Shown one piece after another: positions 34,700-46,454 of a stretch of 64,000 bases of DNA; position 1 is the stretch's first letter, and every line of letters starts with the position of its first letter. Where the stretch lies: assembly GCF_021462225.1 (NCBI RefSeq), contig NC_061804.1, positions 5,626,740 to 5,690,739 of the forward strand, in the 5' to 3' direction. The notes under the pieces were generated by a model that worked only from the letters and a program-made list of their open reading frames with translations, did no database searches and was not told the origin of the DNA. The translations under genes and the position numbers were made by a program. Source of the stretch: Girardinichthys multiradiatus. Its lineage: Eukaryota; Chordata; Actinopteri; Cyprinodontiformes; Goodeidae.

Positions 34700-35840
34700 C
34701 AAATTTTTTTTAAAACTGAGACAGCAGATGGTTGACAATATTTTCATGACAGACATGCATGAAGAGAAGATTTTTCCTGGGTGCAAATGTAATTGGATTC
34801 TTCTTATTTCAGTTCACTTACAACATCACTCCCTCTCATAATCTCTCTTTCCCCAACTGTCTCCATCTCAGCTTGACGGTCTGTTTCTCTAATCTTCTAG
34901 CTCTTTCTTCTCTCCTCTGCTGCCTCATTGCTTTCAAGTTAGTTGCTTATTTTCTACCTTCTCTTTTACTCATTTTGTTTTTCAAATTCCCTACAATTTT
35001 CTCCGAAACAGTAACCACCCTTTACAAACACACTGTCGAATCTCATGGCACAACGACTAAGCCAAATGCAAACTCCTCTGCAGAAATATGCAGCACCCAA
35101 TGCAACCTTTTGATTTCTTTGACCGCATTTCTAAAAAAGAAATGCCCTTTTGTTTTATTACAGTTTAGCAATCATGATCCCTGGGAGCTTGTCAATAAAC
35201 CCCTTGAATGAATGATGAGCTCAAACATCTAGTTAGCCAAAGTGGTCATCTCTCTCTGCCTTGTTTCAAGGTCCAGTAATCATATTTGCATCATACAGTC
35301 TATCAGCATAGCCCATCTGCTCTTAATCAACTCGCTTTATGTCTTGATTTACAACATTCAATTTTCCATCAGAATTATTCACAGTCTTTGACAAACAAAT
35401 CAATGCAAGTTATTTTATCCCACACAAATATCTGAGTGGTCTGTAAGAGCAAGTTGTAACACAAGGCTGAAATCGGCTCAACTCTCCCAATATGCATAGA
35501 AACAACCTGTTCTCATCCTACAATGGAAAATGTAAAGTTTTTCTGAAACTCCAGTGTTGTTTACCTTTCTTCTGATGACCTAATTATCTGCTTCAGGTGC
35601 GTTGAAGCAGATACATTTTTAAAAGCAGCTAGACATCAACCCTCAAGATATGTGGTTTCAGAACCCTGCCATATTTGTCTCCCTTTTGCAGCTAAACCAG
35701 CTACTACTGCTATGACTACACACCTGACGGTGTGCTGTGGTATCTGGCACCAAGATCATAGCAGCAGATCATTTAAGTACTGTAAGCTGTGAGGTGGGAA
35801 TCTCCCAAGATCACATTTGTGTGTCCATCACACCCTACAG
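34700..35840. other. Non-coding, nothing recognised
   Basis: Pyrimidine-rich at 34840-34990, which produces a hydrophobic 150-codon ORF (34759-35211) without any domain. Otherwise AT-rich. Confidence 0.4.
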
Positions 35841-35849
35841 ATGCTTAAT

Positions 35850-36175
35850 TCAATGAAGAATCAATCAGAATCAGAATCAGAATCAGAAAAGCTTTATTGC
35901 CAAGTACGTTTTTGGACATACAAGGAATTTGTTTTGGCGTAGTCGGTGCAATACAGTACAAATTAAACAGTATAAACATATCTACAATATAATATAAATA
36001 TATGTGCACAGTTGTAAGTGAGTGAGAGTAAATATAGAGCAGTATAAGATGCAAGAGCAATACAACAGTGCAGGTGATCATTGTGCAAGTATGGCAGTGC
36101 AAGTAAAGCAGGAGTCCATGCTGAGCGTTAATGTAACGCATAGAGTTACAGGTTACAGGTGTCCTGTCAGCAAAA
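35850..36175 (-). mobile_element. Non-LTR retrotransposon 3' end with TTCTGA tail
   Basis: Read on the minus strand, the segment ends CTTGGCAATAAAGCTTTTC followed by about four TTCTGA units (plus-strand TCAGAA repeats, 35863-35888). An AATAAA signal plus a hexamer tail is a LINE-type 3' terminus found widely in fish. Only 3' UTR remains, so the clade cannot be determined. Confidence 0.6.
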
Positions 36176-36244
36176 AAAGGGGGGTGTGGGGGAAAGGGAG
36201 AGTGTCAGGGTGGTTTCCGGGCTTTGTTAACCAGGCTGGTGGCA

Positions 36245-36690
36245 AAGTGAACCCCTCAGACTTACTGTTGTCCTTCTCAAACCATTCCTGAATTATTTTT
36301 GCTTTGCAGCAGAGTGCATCACCCTGCTGAGTCGGGCCATCAAGAAGTATGGATTCCACCCTAACAGGTCTTGGCCATACCCGACAACACTGGGCAGTGT
36401 TTAATCCCTAACTGCATCGGTGAACCTTGGCACCTGGTACACCATTCTTACTAGATACTGACCACTGCAGACCGAGAACACCCCACAAGGTTTGCAGTTT
36501 TACAGATGCTCTAAACAAGTTGCCATCACAACTTGGTCCACATCAAACTCACTCAAATCCTTGCAGATGCTCTTTTTCCTTTTTCTAACACATCAACCTT
36601 GAGGACAAAATTCTCACTTTATGTCAAATATTTCATACTCACTAACAAGGACAATGGTAAAGAGATAATCAGTGTAAGTCGCTTTAATGT
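36245..36690 (-). mobile_element. Tc1-like relic, internally deleted
   Basis: Minus-strand reading CCKAKIIQEWFEKDNSKSE (about 36250-36310) matches the segment after the second catalytic Asp of a Tc1 family. Further right, 'tagatactgaccactgcaga' (36453) and 'acagatgctctaaacaagtt' (36503) are antisense of the N-terminal HTH region. 'aacacatcaaccttgaggac' (36586) and 'aagagataatcagtgtaagt' (36660) are antisense of the leader and subterminal region. The middle of the gene is deleted, and no ORF remains. Confidence 0.7.
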
Positions 36691-36699
36691 AAACCACAA

Positions 36700-38715
36700 T
36701 GAGCCATTGCTATTCCTCCTGTTCCTCCCACCTGATTATTCAATATGATGCCATGCCTTTTTCTTTGACAACCTGACTCCTGCACAATGATTCAAACTCC
36801 AGCCTGGAAAATGCACTGCTTCCTTTGGTGTTACAGCAACAAGCACTGAAAAAACTGAGCTTGGGTGCAATTTTGAGGTGTGTGCGCTTCTCAAAATCTA
36901 AAAGCATTACCTACAGCAATAGCAGTTCATGCCCATCCCTTATGCAGGTATTTAGCAGTCTTAAGGCTCCCACGTAGTTGGGCATACTGTGAGCAGCGCG
37001 GACTCTGAGAACACTGTCTGTGGATGTTTGAGGTTTCATAGTTGAGAGACATGGATATTTCTGATGACAAATTCCCACATTTCCCACACTTTCTGCCATT
37101 GCATCATGGGATTAGAAGGAAGAACTGGTTTGGAAAAACAAAAAGAAAAGAATGTGGTCTATAACACCATTAAATCAGACTAGGGATGAAGAAGGGGAAT
37201 ACACCTGTCAATATGGTCGTCTGCAGAGTCGTCTGCAGAGTCCATTAGGCCCGACTATGTGGGAGACTTAAGAGTATGGATTCTTTTTGACAATGCAAGA
37301 GCAGCAGCCAGACTTGATCCACATTGTAGCCTTGGTGCTATGACTGTTACAATAATGTACTTGGAGCGCAGCTAGTCCAGCATGGTGGTGTGAAGAGGTC
37401 TTAGCAACGGCAAGATTTTTGGGGTCAGTCTTGTTGCACATTCTTGTGCATGCAGGCTCTGATTAAATGCTGCCACAACAATTCACCACCTCAGCCTTCT
37501 TCTGTTTGTTTGAAGTGTGCTAAATACACTCCCCAAAACCTCATCATGATCCTGCAAAGATATTTATCCTATTTGTAGGGTGCTAAGTGTGTTGAACAAG
37601 AACTCATTGGACAGCAGAGACTTCTTAGTTTTATTTTTACTTGGGATAAAGAACAGAGAGTCTTTTCTTTCTTTTGCAACGTCAGTAAATAAAAGAGCTG
37701 ATCAGCATGCTCATTTCTCCTCTTATTGTTTTTTCGGAATCACAAGTCCCCAAAACTAGAAGCTGACCAGAGTATCCCAGTCTGTTCTTAAACGAGCAGC
37801 CTTTAAAAATCCCATCGCACATGTATTTGGGGGATATATTTTTTTTCTGGCCCATCTCCTTTGAGGACAGATTTATAATTCTTGCTACTTATCCAGCTTA
37901 CCATAAAAGTGTTTCCTCCCAGCATTAATTCATCTGCAGACATGTTAAAACCCTTAGTCATTCCATTTTGGTTGAAATGAAGGTTATTTGTAGCCCGGAC
38001 AGAACATTTTTTTACTACATTTTTACTGCCGCTAGAAAACATCAAGAAAAGGCTTGAATTCTAATGTGTTTTCAAGGTTAGAAAATGCTTAAATTATAAA
38101 TAACATGCATAAACTGCTCTAGTCTGAAAGTGCATTGAGTTTCAATTTAAGTTCGTTTTTCAGAAAAGACTGTTATGCTTTATAAAAAGATGACTCTACA
38201 AACGTTGGTGCGGCTCTGAATCCATGAAACTGGATTTCTTGTCAACTTTATCTCAATATGTTTATTTAAAAAAGGGTTGAAGAAGCTGAGTTATGGCCTT
38301 TTTTTTTAAAAAAAAGACTGGTATATTCTGCTCCTCGGTGAGGCTAAAAAGTTAGTAAAAAGATTCAGATAATACTTTGAAATCATGACTTTGAATATCC
38401 AGACAAGTCATTTTGAACTTCTCAGGATTAAATAGTATAATTGAAGCTGTTCTGACACTGATGTTCCACTGATTTTGGGGCAATTTCACTTAATTAGGCA
38501 AACATAAACACTGTAAACTGGTCTTAGATCCTGAATGAATGATTGGATTTTTATCTCTCTAAAAACAACTGAGGGGTGAGGAAGAAACTGTTCTGGTTGT
38601 ACAATCTGAGGTTTATAAAAACTAAGCTGTAGGGAGGATCAGACTGGGTTGAAACAGATTGCTGCAAATTCTCAACCAATCAGAAATACTGAACAACATC
38701 CTCATAATAAATCAA
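36700..38715. other. Non-coding, nothing recognised
   Basis: No gene, domain or transposon end is recognised. A GTCTGCAGAGTC direct repeat sits near 37220-37242. The rest is AT-rich with chance ORFs. Confidence 0.35.
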
Positions 38716-38719
38716 AGGG

Positions 38720-39310
38720 GGGTCCTGGATAATGGAAAGGGTTCTAAGAGTCTCAATGGCAAATTCTTTGGAAAGGCCCCAGAAAAGAGTTTGGCTCCTG
38801 ACTTGACAGGGCTGAAGAAAGGCAAATGTAAAAGATCCTGGTTCCCGGAAACAATTTCTGAGGTTGAAAACAGAGGCTGAGGATAGGACCCCAAAACAGG
38901 ACATTGGTTCTGAAAAAAAGGTCACCAAAATTATGTGCAGGTTAAGCTTGCAAATTCACCTGAGAAGAGCCAGAAAAATCATTTGAACTAAGATAAAGTT
39001 ACAAAACCTTTTTTATTTTTTATTTTTTTTCTTGAAACATGTTCCTGCAGTTGAAATGGTAGATGGACAAGGAAAGGCCACAAGAAAATTCCTGGATCCT
39101 GGATTAGGTTCCTGCGATTGAGGCCAAGTAAATACCCCAGACCAGCCCCTCATTGCTGGAAAAATTTATTATATTTGGAATGACAGTGGCCAAGGAAAGG
39201 TCTAAAGGAAGGACCCTATTTCCGCAATAAGGCTCTTTTAGTTGAAACAATGGGGGCAAAGGAAGAAAGACCTTTGTTTAGGAAATAAAACTGTTTAACC
39301 ACAATAATCT
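38720..39310. repeat. Degenerate tandem repeat, unit about 60 bp
   Basis: Phrases recur in the same order: GGAAAGGCCCCAGAAAAGAG (38771), GAAAGGCAAATGTAAAAGATC (38817), AAGGAAAGGCCACAAGAAAA (39070), AAGGAAAGGTCTAAAGGAAGG (39193) and CAAAGGAAGAAAGACC (39257). Between them lie CCTGGTTCC and TTGAGGCC/GTTGAAA motifs. This looks like an old minisatellite with roughly 60-bp units; period and copy number are estimated by eye. Confidence 0.45.
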
Positions 39311-40380
39311 ATTGGCAAAGCTTGCAAATACACATTAAAACTGTCAGAAAACTGTCTGAATTCAGGTAAGTTTTAAAATCCTTGGTTTTGGTCTTATTTC
39401 TATGTAATCTGCACTGTTTAGCTTGGTTTCACTCTGCAAAGTGCTAATTGGTTTAGGACCAGGTGCTATTTATTCCCTGGAAAGCCATGTTCCTTCACAG
39501 GACATTACACCAGCTGTATTTACGATGTAGTCTCTCAGGAATCTATGTGAGCAATCAGGCATTACTGATTCATCTTGGCCTCCACCTCTCCTTGTGTATT
39601 TATGCAATGTGACTCATGGTTTAATCTATTTGCTCCACTTACAGTATGCAATCACAAGCCCATCAGCTCCCTCGTTTCCCTCTGAACCCAGGTTTTCCAA
39701 CCTTCACGTGAACATTTTGTGTTTGTTCTTCCCTGCGAGACAAATCAGGTTGTCAGAAATGTCTGCTCCGCTAATGTAGGCTGTCAGGATCATTCATGTA
39801 GGAAGGGGATAAAACCACAAACAGAGAGAAAGGACTTCCCAGAGACCTGAGATTTCATTGAGAAATGGCTTTAAAGACACAAACTCTGGAGGAAAACCTC
39901 AGAGTAAACACGGTGTCATCTGTCAGGAGTCGACACAAAAATCCTTCCTGGTTATTTCATTCCTGCTTTAAATATGCATGTCAAGCCTGATTTAACTGTT
40001 TGCTTTTTTGACATTTCACTGTAGGCATCTAGTTTTCACTGGGTGCTGTATTTGTTTACCTTGGATTGGTATTTCAAACATCCTGTGATCTTTTTTTGAC
40101 TGGTCCAGGTGGCACTGCCTTAAAAAATTATTTAAGAAATAATTTTAATTGGATTACAAGTTAGAGTTTTGAACCTAAAGATTTCAGCGAACACTTTTGC
40201 AAAGTACAGGGAGAGTTAGGCACAAGTGAAAGCTCTTTATCAAGACACAATAGACTGATTTTATCCCCTGAGTTATTTTAACAGACATTTTCCAAACTTT
40301 ATGGAAAATATGGAAAATTCTATTTTTCCACCCTGCTTCAGAGTCAGATTTCTAGATTTCAGGAACATTTTTTTTATAAG
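39311..40380. other. Non-coding; possible conserved block at 39440-39990
   Basis: A complex, GC-balanced stretch (for example GTGTATTTATGCAATGTGACTC near 39593) without ORF support could be regulatory. The rest is AT-rich. Confidence 0.3.
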
Positions 40381-40384
40381 ACAC

Positions 40385-40680
40385 CCAGTTGGGTCCACAT
40401 CACCAACAGTCACTGGGTAAATGACAGGTCAGCAGTCCATCACAGCACAGCACAAAGACACAAAGAAAAAACAACCATGTACTCACACTCATACCTGAGA
40501 GCAACTTAGATAGACCAGTTAACCTAACACTTACGTTTTGGACTGTGGAAAGGTGCATGGGTACCTGGAGAGAACCCATGCATGAACAGGGAGAACGATG
40601 CAAAAATAATGCAGAAAGAACCAAGGCTAGGAATCGAACTCAAGACCTTCTTGGTGCAAGGTAACAGTACTACCAAAAAA
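40385..40680 (-). mobile_element. tRNA-derived SINE, inverted copy
   Basis: On the minus strand, GGTAGTACTGTTACCTTGCA (A-box side) and GAGTTCGATTCC (a good B box; plus-strand GGAATCGAACTC at 40631) are followed by GGTTCTTTCTGCATTA and CATGCATGGGTTCTCTCCAG. This is the same body as the SINE at 12961. The 3' end with the ATGG tail is lost or diverged. Confidence 0.75.
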
Positions 40681-40799
40681 ATAGAAGTTTCAGGGTTGGT
40701 TTGGCATCTCATCTGGATCCAGCTTTAAAACTCCGATCTAAGAGGTTTTCTTGGCCAAAAAGGAATGAAATGGATCTTTTCTCATATCTTTTAATAAGT

Positions 40800-41250
40800 G
40801 GCTAGAAAAAGTATTCATACAACTTGAATTTTTCACATCTCAACAGCAGTGTAATTCTGTGTAATCTATTGGGACTCTATGTATTTCTGTCATTGTACTG
40901 CAGAATAAATGTTACAGTCAAGCTATTCCATGTGGCTTAAGTGTTTGTGATAGGCCAACACAAAATAGTGAATAATTGAACAATTCTGGAGGAGATACAG
41001 AGATCTACAATTGGCAAAGAAAGCCACTGCTGCAAGAAAGCCCAAAGTGGATGTTTTCGCCTACATGTGACCACAATGCTGGTGGCATGGATGCTTTTCT
41101 TTTGCAGTCACTGAGAAGGTGGTCATCAGAGTTAGTTGGGGTAAATACAGAACAATCCTGGAATAAAACATGTTAGAGGCTGCAAATAACTTGAGGGGCA
41201 GAGGTTCACATTCAAGCAGAACAATGGTTTTAAGGTAATAAAATAATAAA
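40800..41250 (+). mobile_element. Tc1-like relic, left end and mid-transposase fragment
   Basis: 'gtattcatacaacttgaatt' (40810) and 'gataggccaacacaaaatag' (40949) are subterminal repeat sequences of the Tc1 family also seen at 46.4 kb. After a deletion, 'ggcatggatgcttttctttt' (41084) to 'aaatacagaacaatcctgga' (41142) and 'gttagaggctgcaaataact' (41172) read in sense as the KVVIRVS..GKYRTILE segment before the second catalytic Asp. It has a stop and no ORF. Confidence 0.65.
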
Positions 41251-41349
41251 AACCAGAAGATTGCAGTGTGCATCTATACTCAGCTTCCCTGAGTAAATGT
41301 CTTGAAGAACATGCTACTGATTTAATTACAGCTGAAAGTGCTTTGGGGT

Positions 41350-42010
41350 TTGTTTAACACCAGGTTTATACATCTAGCAATTGAAATTATTACCCATTCT
41401 TTGCAAAATAGCTCAAGGTCAGTCAGATTGGACGGAAACGGTTAGTGTACATCCGGTGTCAAGTCTTGCCAGATTCGCAATTACATCTAGATCTGAACGT
41501 TGACCAGACCATTATACCACATGAGGATACTTTGATTTAAACAATTCATTTGTAGCTCTGGCTGTACGTTTAGGGTGGTCGTCCCATTGTCAGGTGAACC
41601 TCCACCCCAGTCTCAGGTTTTTTGCAGCCTGCAAAAGGTTATTTTCCAGGATTGTCCTGTCTTTATCTCCATCCATCTTCCCATCATTTGTGATCAGCTT
41701 CCCTGTCCCTGCTGAAGAAAAACCCGCCCACAGGATGATGCTGCCACATCCATGCTTCATTATAGAAATTATGTGTGCAGGTGTTACGATTGTTTTTCCA
41801 TCAAACTTCACGCAGGCCAAAAGGTTAAATTTTGGTCTCATCTGACCAGAACACCTTCTTCCACACTTTTGCTTTGTCACCTACACAGCTTGTGGCATAG
41901 TGCCAAAATGACTTTCTTCTTTCTCCTTGCAGAAAGGTCAGAATTGTGGAGTGTTGTCCTGTCCAGATTCTCTCACCTGAGCAGGTGGGTCTGTGCAACT
42001 CCTCCAGAAG
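41350..42010 (-). pseudogene. Tc1-like transposase fragment, opposite orientation
   Basis: The minus strand holds a 96-codon open stretch (41880-41590): CGRRCSGQMRPKFNLLACVK, then MKHGCGSIILWAGFSSAGTGK, then MDGDKDRTILENNLLQAAKN and LRLGWRFT. This is the middle of a Tc1 transposase. Positions 41370-41590 hold antisense of the C-terminus and 3' UTR; 'gttgaccagaccattatacc' corresponds to the region around the catalytic Glu, which is lost. 41890-42010 continues toward the N-terminus, where the copy breaks off. It belongs to the same family as, and converges with, the fragment at 40.8-41.25 kb. Confidence 0.75.
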
Positions 42011-42014
42011 GATT

Positions 42015-43520
42015 AGTTTTTGCGAAATCAGATTTGGCTCGACAAAACCTTATTAACCCTAATGACATCAGCTCAGAGTGGTTTAACAGGCAAAAACATT
42101 TTAATCCTGGCTCTTAAATGCAGCAGATCATATTAGACTGTAAAGGTGCATGTTCAGAAACGGACTGTCGTCTCTTTTTGATGCGACTGTGAGTTATTAT
42201 TTACTCAAAGCTGTGTGTGCAGAGTTCGGCTGCCTCCGCCTCTTCCTTCTTTGAGATGAACCCACATCCAGCAGCAGTTACGGGTCCTGTAAGACTTCAA
42301 AGCAGCACCGTTGACCTCTTTTTTTTCCCCTCCCTCCCTCTCTCCTCTCAACATAACCCTGCTTCCTTTAGGTGGCTCCATGCTGTAGGATATTTAAAGA
42401 CATCAAATGCATGTGAAATCCTGACAATTAGTGAGGACGGTAGCCGGGTAATTAGCGGAAAGGAAGTCGACTCTCGAATCCCCCCTTCCATGCCTCCCCA
42501 GAGAGATTCTCTCACACACAATCCTCCTTATACTACACCACCACTCATCCAAACACACATCTACTAAGCAGAGAAAACACATTATTTACAGTGATTTCAG
42601 AAGCTGTTTTCTGACAGTACGTAATGAAATACATTCCTGCTTTCGCTAATTGCATGGAAGCGTCAGATGGAGAAAAGAGGCATTGGATGTATGTAAGAAC
42701 ACTATGAAATCAAAATGTATTATTCAGGGAAGATTAAGAAAAAGATGCAGAACAAGGAAATTAAAAGCAACAGAAGAAAAAGCAAGAAACCAAATAAAAA
42801 GAAAATAAGACAAATTACAGAAGTGGAAAACCACAAGAAGCTAATTTGGAAACCATATTATTATTATGCAACCATATATTTTGCTGCTGCTTCAGTTTAT
42901 GGGCAGGAAATGCACCATTACTTTTAAATTACTGTGCAGTAATCAGATGTATAGTACTTTATTTGCTTAAAAAGGTTAGCTCATAATATTTTTCTCTTCA
43001 TATCAGCATCATGGTAACATCAGCAGGTGAAGCTGGGAACGACTCCAGCTGAAATCTTTCAATCCAAGGATGATTGCTATAAATAGCGGAGCAGATGTGA
43101 TCAAAATAATTGAATTCCAGACTTGACTTCACCATCGAAGAAGAACGTGCAGCCATCTTTACTTTGGATCCATATAACCTCAAATTCACAAAACCTTTTC
43201 AGTTGCAGAGAAGAAGCATTTAGGACGTTCAAATACAACCATTAAGAACCTCAACTGTCTGCAGAATCATGTTCCCACCAGTGCAGAGCTTGATCAGTAT
43301 TGTAAGAAGGAATATTAGGGCCATTGTTGATAAAAGAAAAAAATATGTGACCACTCAAGAGTACATTCCTGCCAAATAGTTCAACTTGGAAGAACAAAAG
43401 GCCCTTTTAGATTCGGACAACGGTTGTTGAGTGGTAAAGCGTGTATAGTTTACTTGTACGAATGAAGTGTAGTAAACAGACCTATCCTGAATATTGCCTC
43501 AACAGACGTACTATGGTAAC
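42015..43520. other. Non-coding; possible conserved block at 42170-42560
   Basis: Positions 42360-42480 are complex (GACAATTAGTGAGGACGG near 42422, GGTAATTAGCGGAAAGG near 42447). The 70-codon Lys-rich ORF at 42715 is AT-rich low-complexity. Nothing else is recognised. Confidence 0.3.
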
Positions 43521-43527
43521 AACAAAA

Positions 43528-43770
43528 CACTGCTGCTTTGGTGTCTGCCGGAGTGACTCATGATATGGTGATCGTGACCATTTGAAGGGATTTAGTTTCA
43601 TTCCTTTTCCTATACCCTGAAGGAATGCAGAGAAATGTCAATGTTGGATACGAGCTTGTAAGCAGGAGGAGTTTCCTGTGAAAAATGTGACCAAAGACAC
43701 CTATATGTGCTCTCTACATTTCGGCGGTTGAAAGGGGCCAACAAGTGAATTTCAGACCCAATGCAAGCAA
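43528..43770 (+). pseudogene. Decayed THAP-domain sequence
   Basis: One frame reads CCFGVCRSDS, stop, YGDRDHLKGFSFIPFPIP, stop, RNAEKCQCWIRACKQEEF, then TYMCSLHFGG. This is the C2CH zinc-binding arrangement of a THAP domain: Cys residues at 43531-43548, a conserved FxPFP-like core, a Trp, and C-x2-H at 43708-43719. Stops are TGA at 43561, 43618 and 43729. After the last one, KGPTSEF continues the match, so the frame is preserved apart from point stops. THAP domains occur in P-element-type transposases and in proteins derived from them; no catalytic domain is seen downstream. It is probably a relic of a THAP transposon or a processed copy. Confidence 0.7.
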
Positions 43771-44295
43771 CTGCAACACCTGTGCAGATACATTTTTTTG
43801 GGTTTTTCTCAGTGGAATGAAAACATCAACATTCAATACATAGCATCCCTCATCATCATAATTGTAAACAGATCACACACTTCAACGCAGGACATTCAGA
43901 CCATGAGTTAACCTTAGGAAACCACCTCTGTGTGTCCGAGATGCACTGAATCTCAACTCATCTCCAAAGATGGAATCACGCACTGTAATTATAGGCTGTC
44001 ATAGCCAAAAATCTTTTGTTTTGTTTTTGAAAGAATGAGAGTGTGAGAAAATCTGTAGTTGTGACCTTAAATGAGTGGGCTGTTTAGTGCGACAGACGCA
44101 CTGACCGCTGATTCAGGCCCCGCCCGCCCCGACCAGAGGGAAAGAAATTTAGTTTGACAGCTGATGCCACCAAGATCTGATTCTGGTCCTCTTTTGCGCA
44201 GCCATGAAGGTTTCTGCCTCAGTCTCCTGTCCCACCTCCTCTCCTTCTTTTCAGCATCTGATTCCAATAGTAAGGCCATTAACGTTCATAACTTG
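43771..44295. other. Non-coding, nothing recognised
   Basis: No continuation of the THAP protein and no transposon end is visible. GC content rises around 44085-44140 without an ORF of note. Confidence 0.35.
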
Positions 44296-44299
44296 CTGT

Positions 44300-44500
44300 T
44301 CATTCATTGTTGGACTGAGACCTCGGTCGGATCTCTCTAGGGGGATTTTGATGCAGCAACAAAAATAGGATACCTTTCACTAAATAGGAAAGCCAGGGCA
44401 CCCTCAAGGGTCTCCACCAGGTTACAGGAACCCCCCCATTAACACCAAAGCTGGGTGCTTTGTTAACCGGGTGGCAGTCGAGGGTGGGTACTGGTTGCAG
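44300..44500 (+). mobile_element. Possible LINE (Rex3-like) 5' UTR fragment
   Basis: 'ctgagacctcggtcggat', 'aggaaagccagggcaccctc', 'gggtctccaccaggttacag', 'gctgggtgctttgttaac' and 'cgggtggcagtcgagggtgg' resemble the GC-rich 5' leader of Rex3-like LINEs. No coding part follows. Recognition is by memory of similar leaders and is uncertain. Confidence 0.4.
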
Positions 44501-44747
44501 TTAACTTTTTTTACTCCTTTGCCTTTTTTGTCAGGTATGCCAAAACCTCTTGTTCAGGCATCATAACCTGCTTTGGCATAAATCTCTTCACAGCTTTTAG
44601 CCTACCCCATTAGGGTTTAGCACACCGTACTGCGGGTTTAGCTGTAACTAGTCAGATGACAATAAGGCAGATTTTCATCAGCAAAATGCTTCTGGTGGCT
44701 TTGTTTTAAAAGAAAGGAAGAAAATGTGGAAAATCATCCATGCTCAC

Positions 44748-44990
44748 TGTTTAGCATAATGGGGGACCTATGATGATGTGGGCCTCTTCTCAGCCAAAAG
44801 TCCTGGCAATATTGAACTCTTTGAAATATCAGGACATTTAAAATAAAAATCTGTAGCCACATCAACACAGAAATGGTTCACCAGACACAAAATCAACCTT
44901 CTTCCATGCCCATCTCAGTCTCTACACCACACTCTTTTAGAAAAGCTTTGGGGTTAGCTGAGGAGAGGAGAATATTAGAGGGGAATGGCT
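44748..44990 (+). mobile_element. Tc1-like relic, mid-transposase fragment
   Basis: 'cctatgatgatgtgggcctc' (44767) corresponds to the GGSVMMWG motif. 'tctcagccaaaagtcctgg' (44788), 'tgaaatatcaggacatttaa' (44822) and 'cagaaatggttcaccagaca' (44869) correspond to the region between the catalytic residues. 'ttccatgcccatctcagtct' (44902) precedes the lost SPDLNP motif. The part with the second catalytic Asp is deleted. There is no ORF. Confidence 0.7.
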
Positions 44991-44999
44991 GAGGATTAT

Positions 45000-46440
45000 A
45001 GATTAATGACTCAATATTAAATGGTAAGAATGTCCACACACAAAGTGTTCTTTTTTTTGACAGTTTCATGTTGTTTGCCTCAGTATATGTCAAGTACAAA
45101 ACTATATGTGGTATGTAATATAAATTTCATCTTGCGTTTTCTTTAAGAATATCTTGGACAGGAAGCCATAATTAAATTGAAAGCTGGAGCATGAGCTTGT
45201 CTTCCTTCTGCAAACACTTCCTTAATGAACCACTTCCACATGAAATCACTGTTTGCACCCCAATGTGTTTGGATACTGCAGAAAAGACAAGGCTCAGTTT
45301 CACTTAACACAGAACAGAATCAGCCTCAGCAGAGAAAATATGCGTTTTATTTTATGATCAAACCACAGAATAAAAACCACTGAAAGTATAAGCAGCAGCG
45401 TCACAGATGAGAAATGCTGCATCTGTGAAATGTTTTGTGTAATTTTAAATGACAACTTTCCTCTGTCTTCATTTCAGCTCCATTTCAGGTCCTGCTTGCT
45501 CTGAATAATGCCAATATGATCAGTCTCCCCACACAGTCTCCCTTCAAATCCCACTTTTTATGCCTCAAAGTCGATCTGTTCCCAAAACGCTTATGTCCTG
45601 AGGCTGAAGAGGAACGGGCAAAGCTGTCAGAGGACTAAAAACCAGCTGATTTGTTCAGGGTGGCATCTTACTGAAGGACGAATCAGCCCGTCCTCTGGCT
45701 CTGAATCAGCTTTCAGGTGACGTCCTTTCAGATCTAATGCAGTTATGAGCCTCCTGTATGTGGCTGTGGGCTTGTTTTTAGCCTGAGTAATTTATAAATG
45801 CTCTGTGAGGTGAAGAGGGAGTCAAACAGAGAAACCTCTCAGATTTAGATGGACGGATGGATGGAAAGGCTTGGTTTTTGAGTTGCAATATGCAGCTTAA
45901 CCGCTTGGTGTCACCATAGTTAAATTACTGTACATTTAAACCACATTATTAACGAAAGCTAAAGGTGTATGTACAATGCTGACATTCCTCAACCACAGTT
46001 TTTATTATTACTGACTCCTTCCACATTCTCTGCCTCGTTACTCAACAGCAGCATCAAACTCCTGGTCGTCTAGGTTGAAACTCTCATTTGATTTTTACTT
46101 GCTTTGAGTTTTAACTTTCTACAATCAGCCCACAGATAGAGAAGAAAACTTAGCACATCAAAACTTCTTTGCACACGGCCTTGGGTGCTTCTGAACAAAG
46201 AAATAATGACCTGCAGAGCTCCTCCTCAGTAACATTCTCAGTAATCTAGATGGGTTTTTTTATTCATTATTTTGGAATTTAATGATGTGGGTGGAGAAAA
46301 TTTATGTTCCAGCACCCGTTTCTACATTTTTCCACTTCCTTTTGTTCAATCATGATAAGGAGTAATTTTTCTTTGCTTTCTACATTTATGCCTGCTGCAT
46401 TAAGCCCAAAGGAACACGACTGCAAAAGCAGAAGCTGCTT
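45000..46440. other. Non-coding; possible conserved block at 45430-45830
   Basis: No gene. About 45430-45830 is a complex, GC-balanced block, ending near a short GGATGGAC/GGATGG run (45849). Flanks are AT-rich. Confidence 0.3.
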
Positions 46441-46454
46441 CTATTTTTTTCACA

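Noticed and set aside
34759..35211. 150-codon hydrophobic ORF
   Set aside because: Encoded by a pyrimidine-rich stretch. There is no domain, no splice or promoter context and no conserved motif.
42715..42927. Lys-rich ORF resembling a nucleolar or basic protein
   Set aside because: A simple consequence of A-rich DNA. No domain or context.
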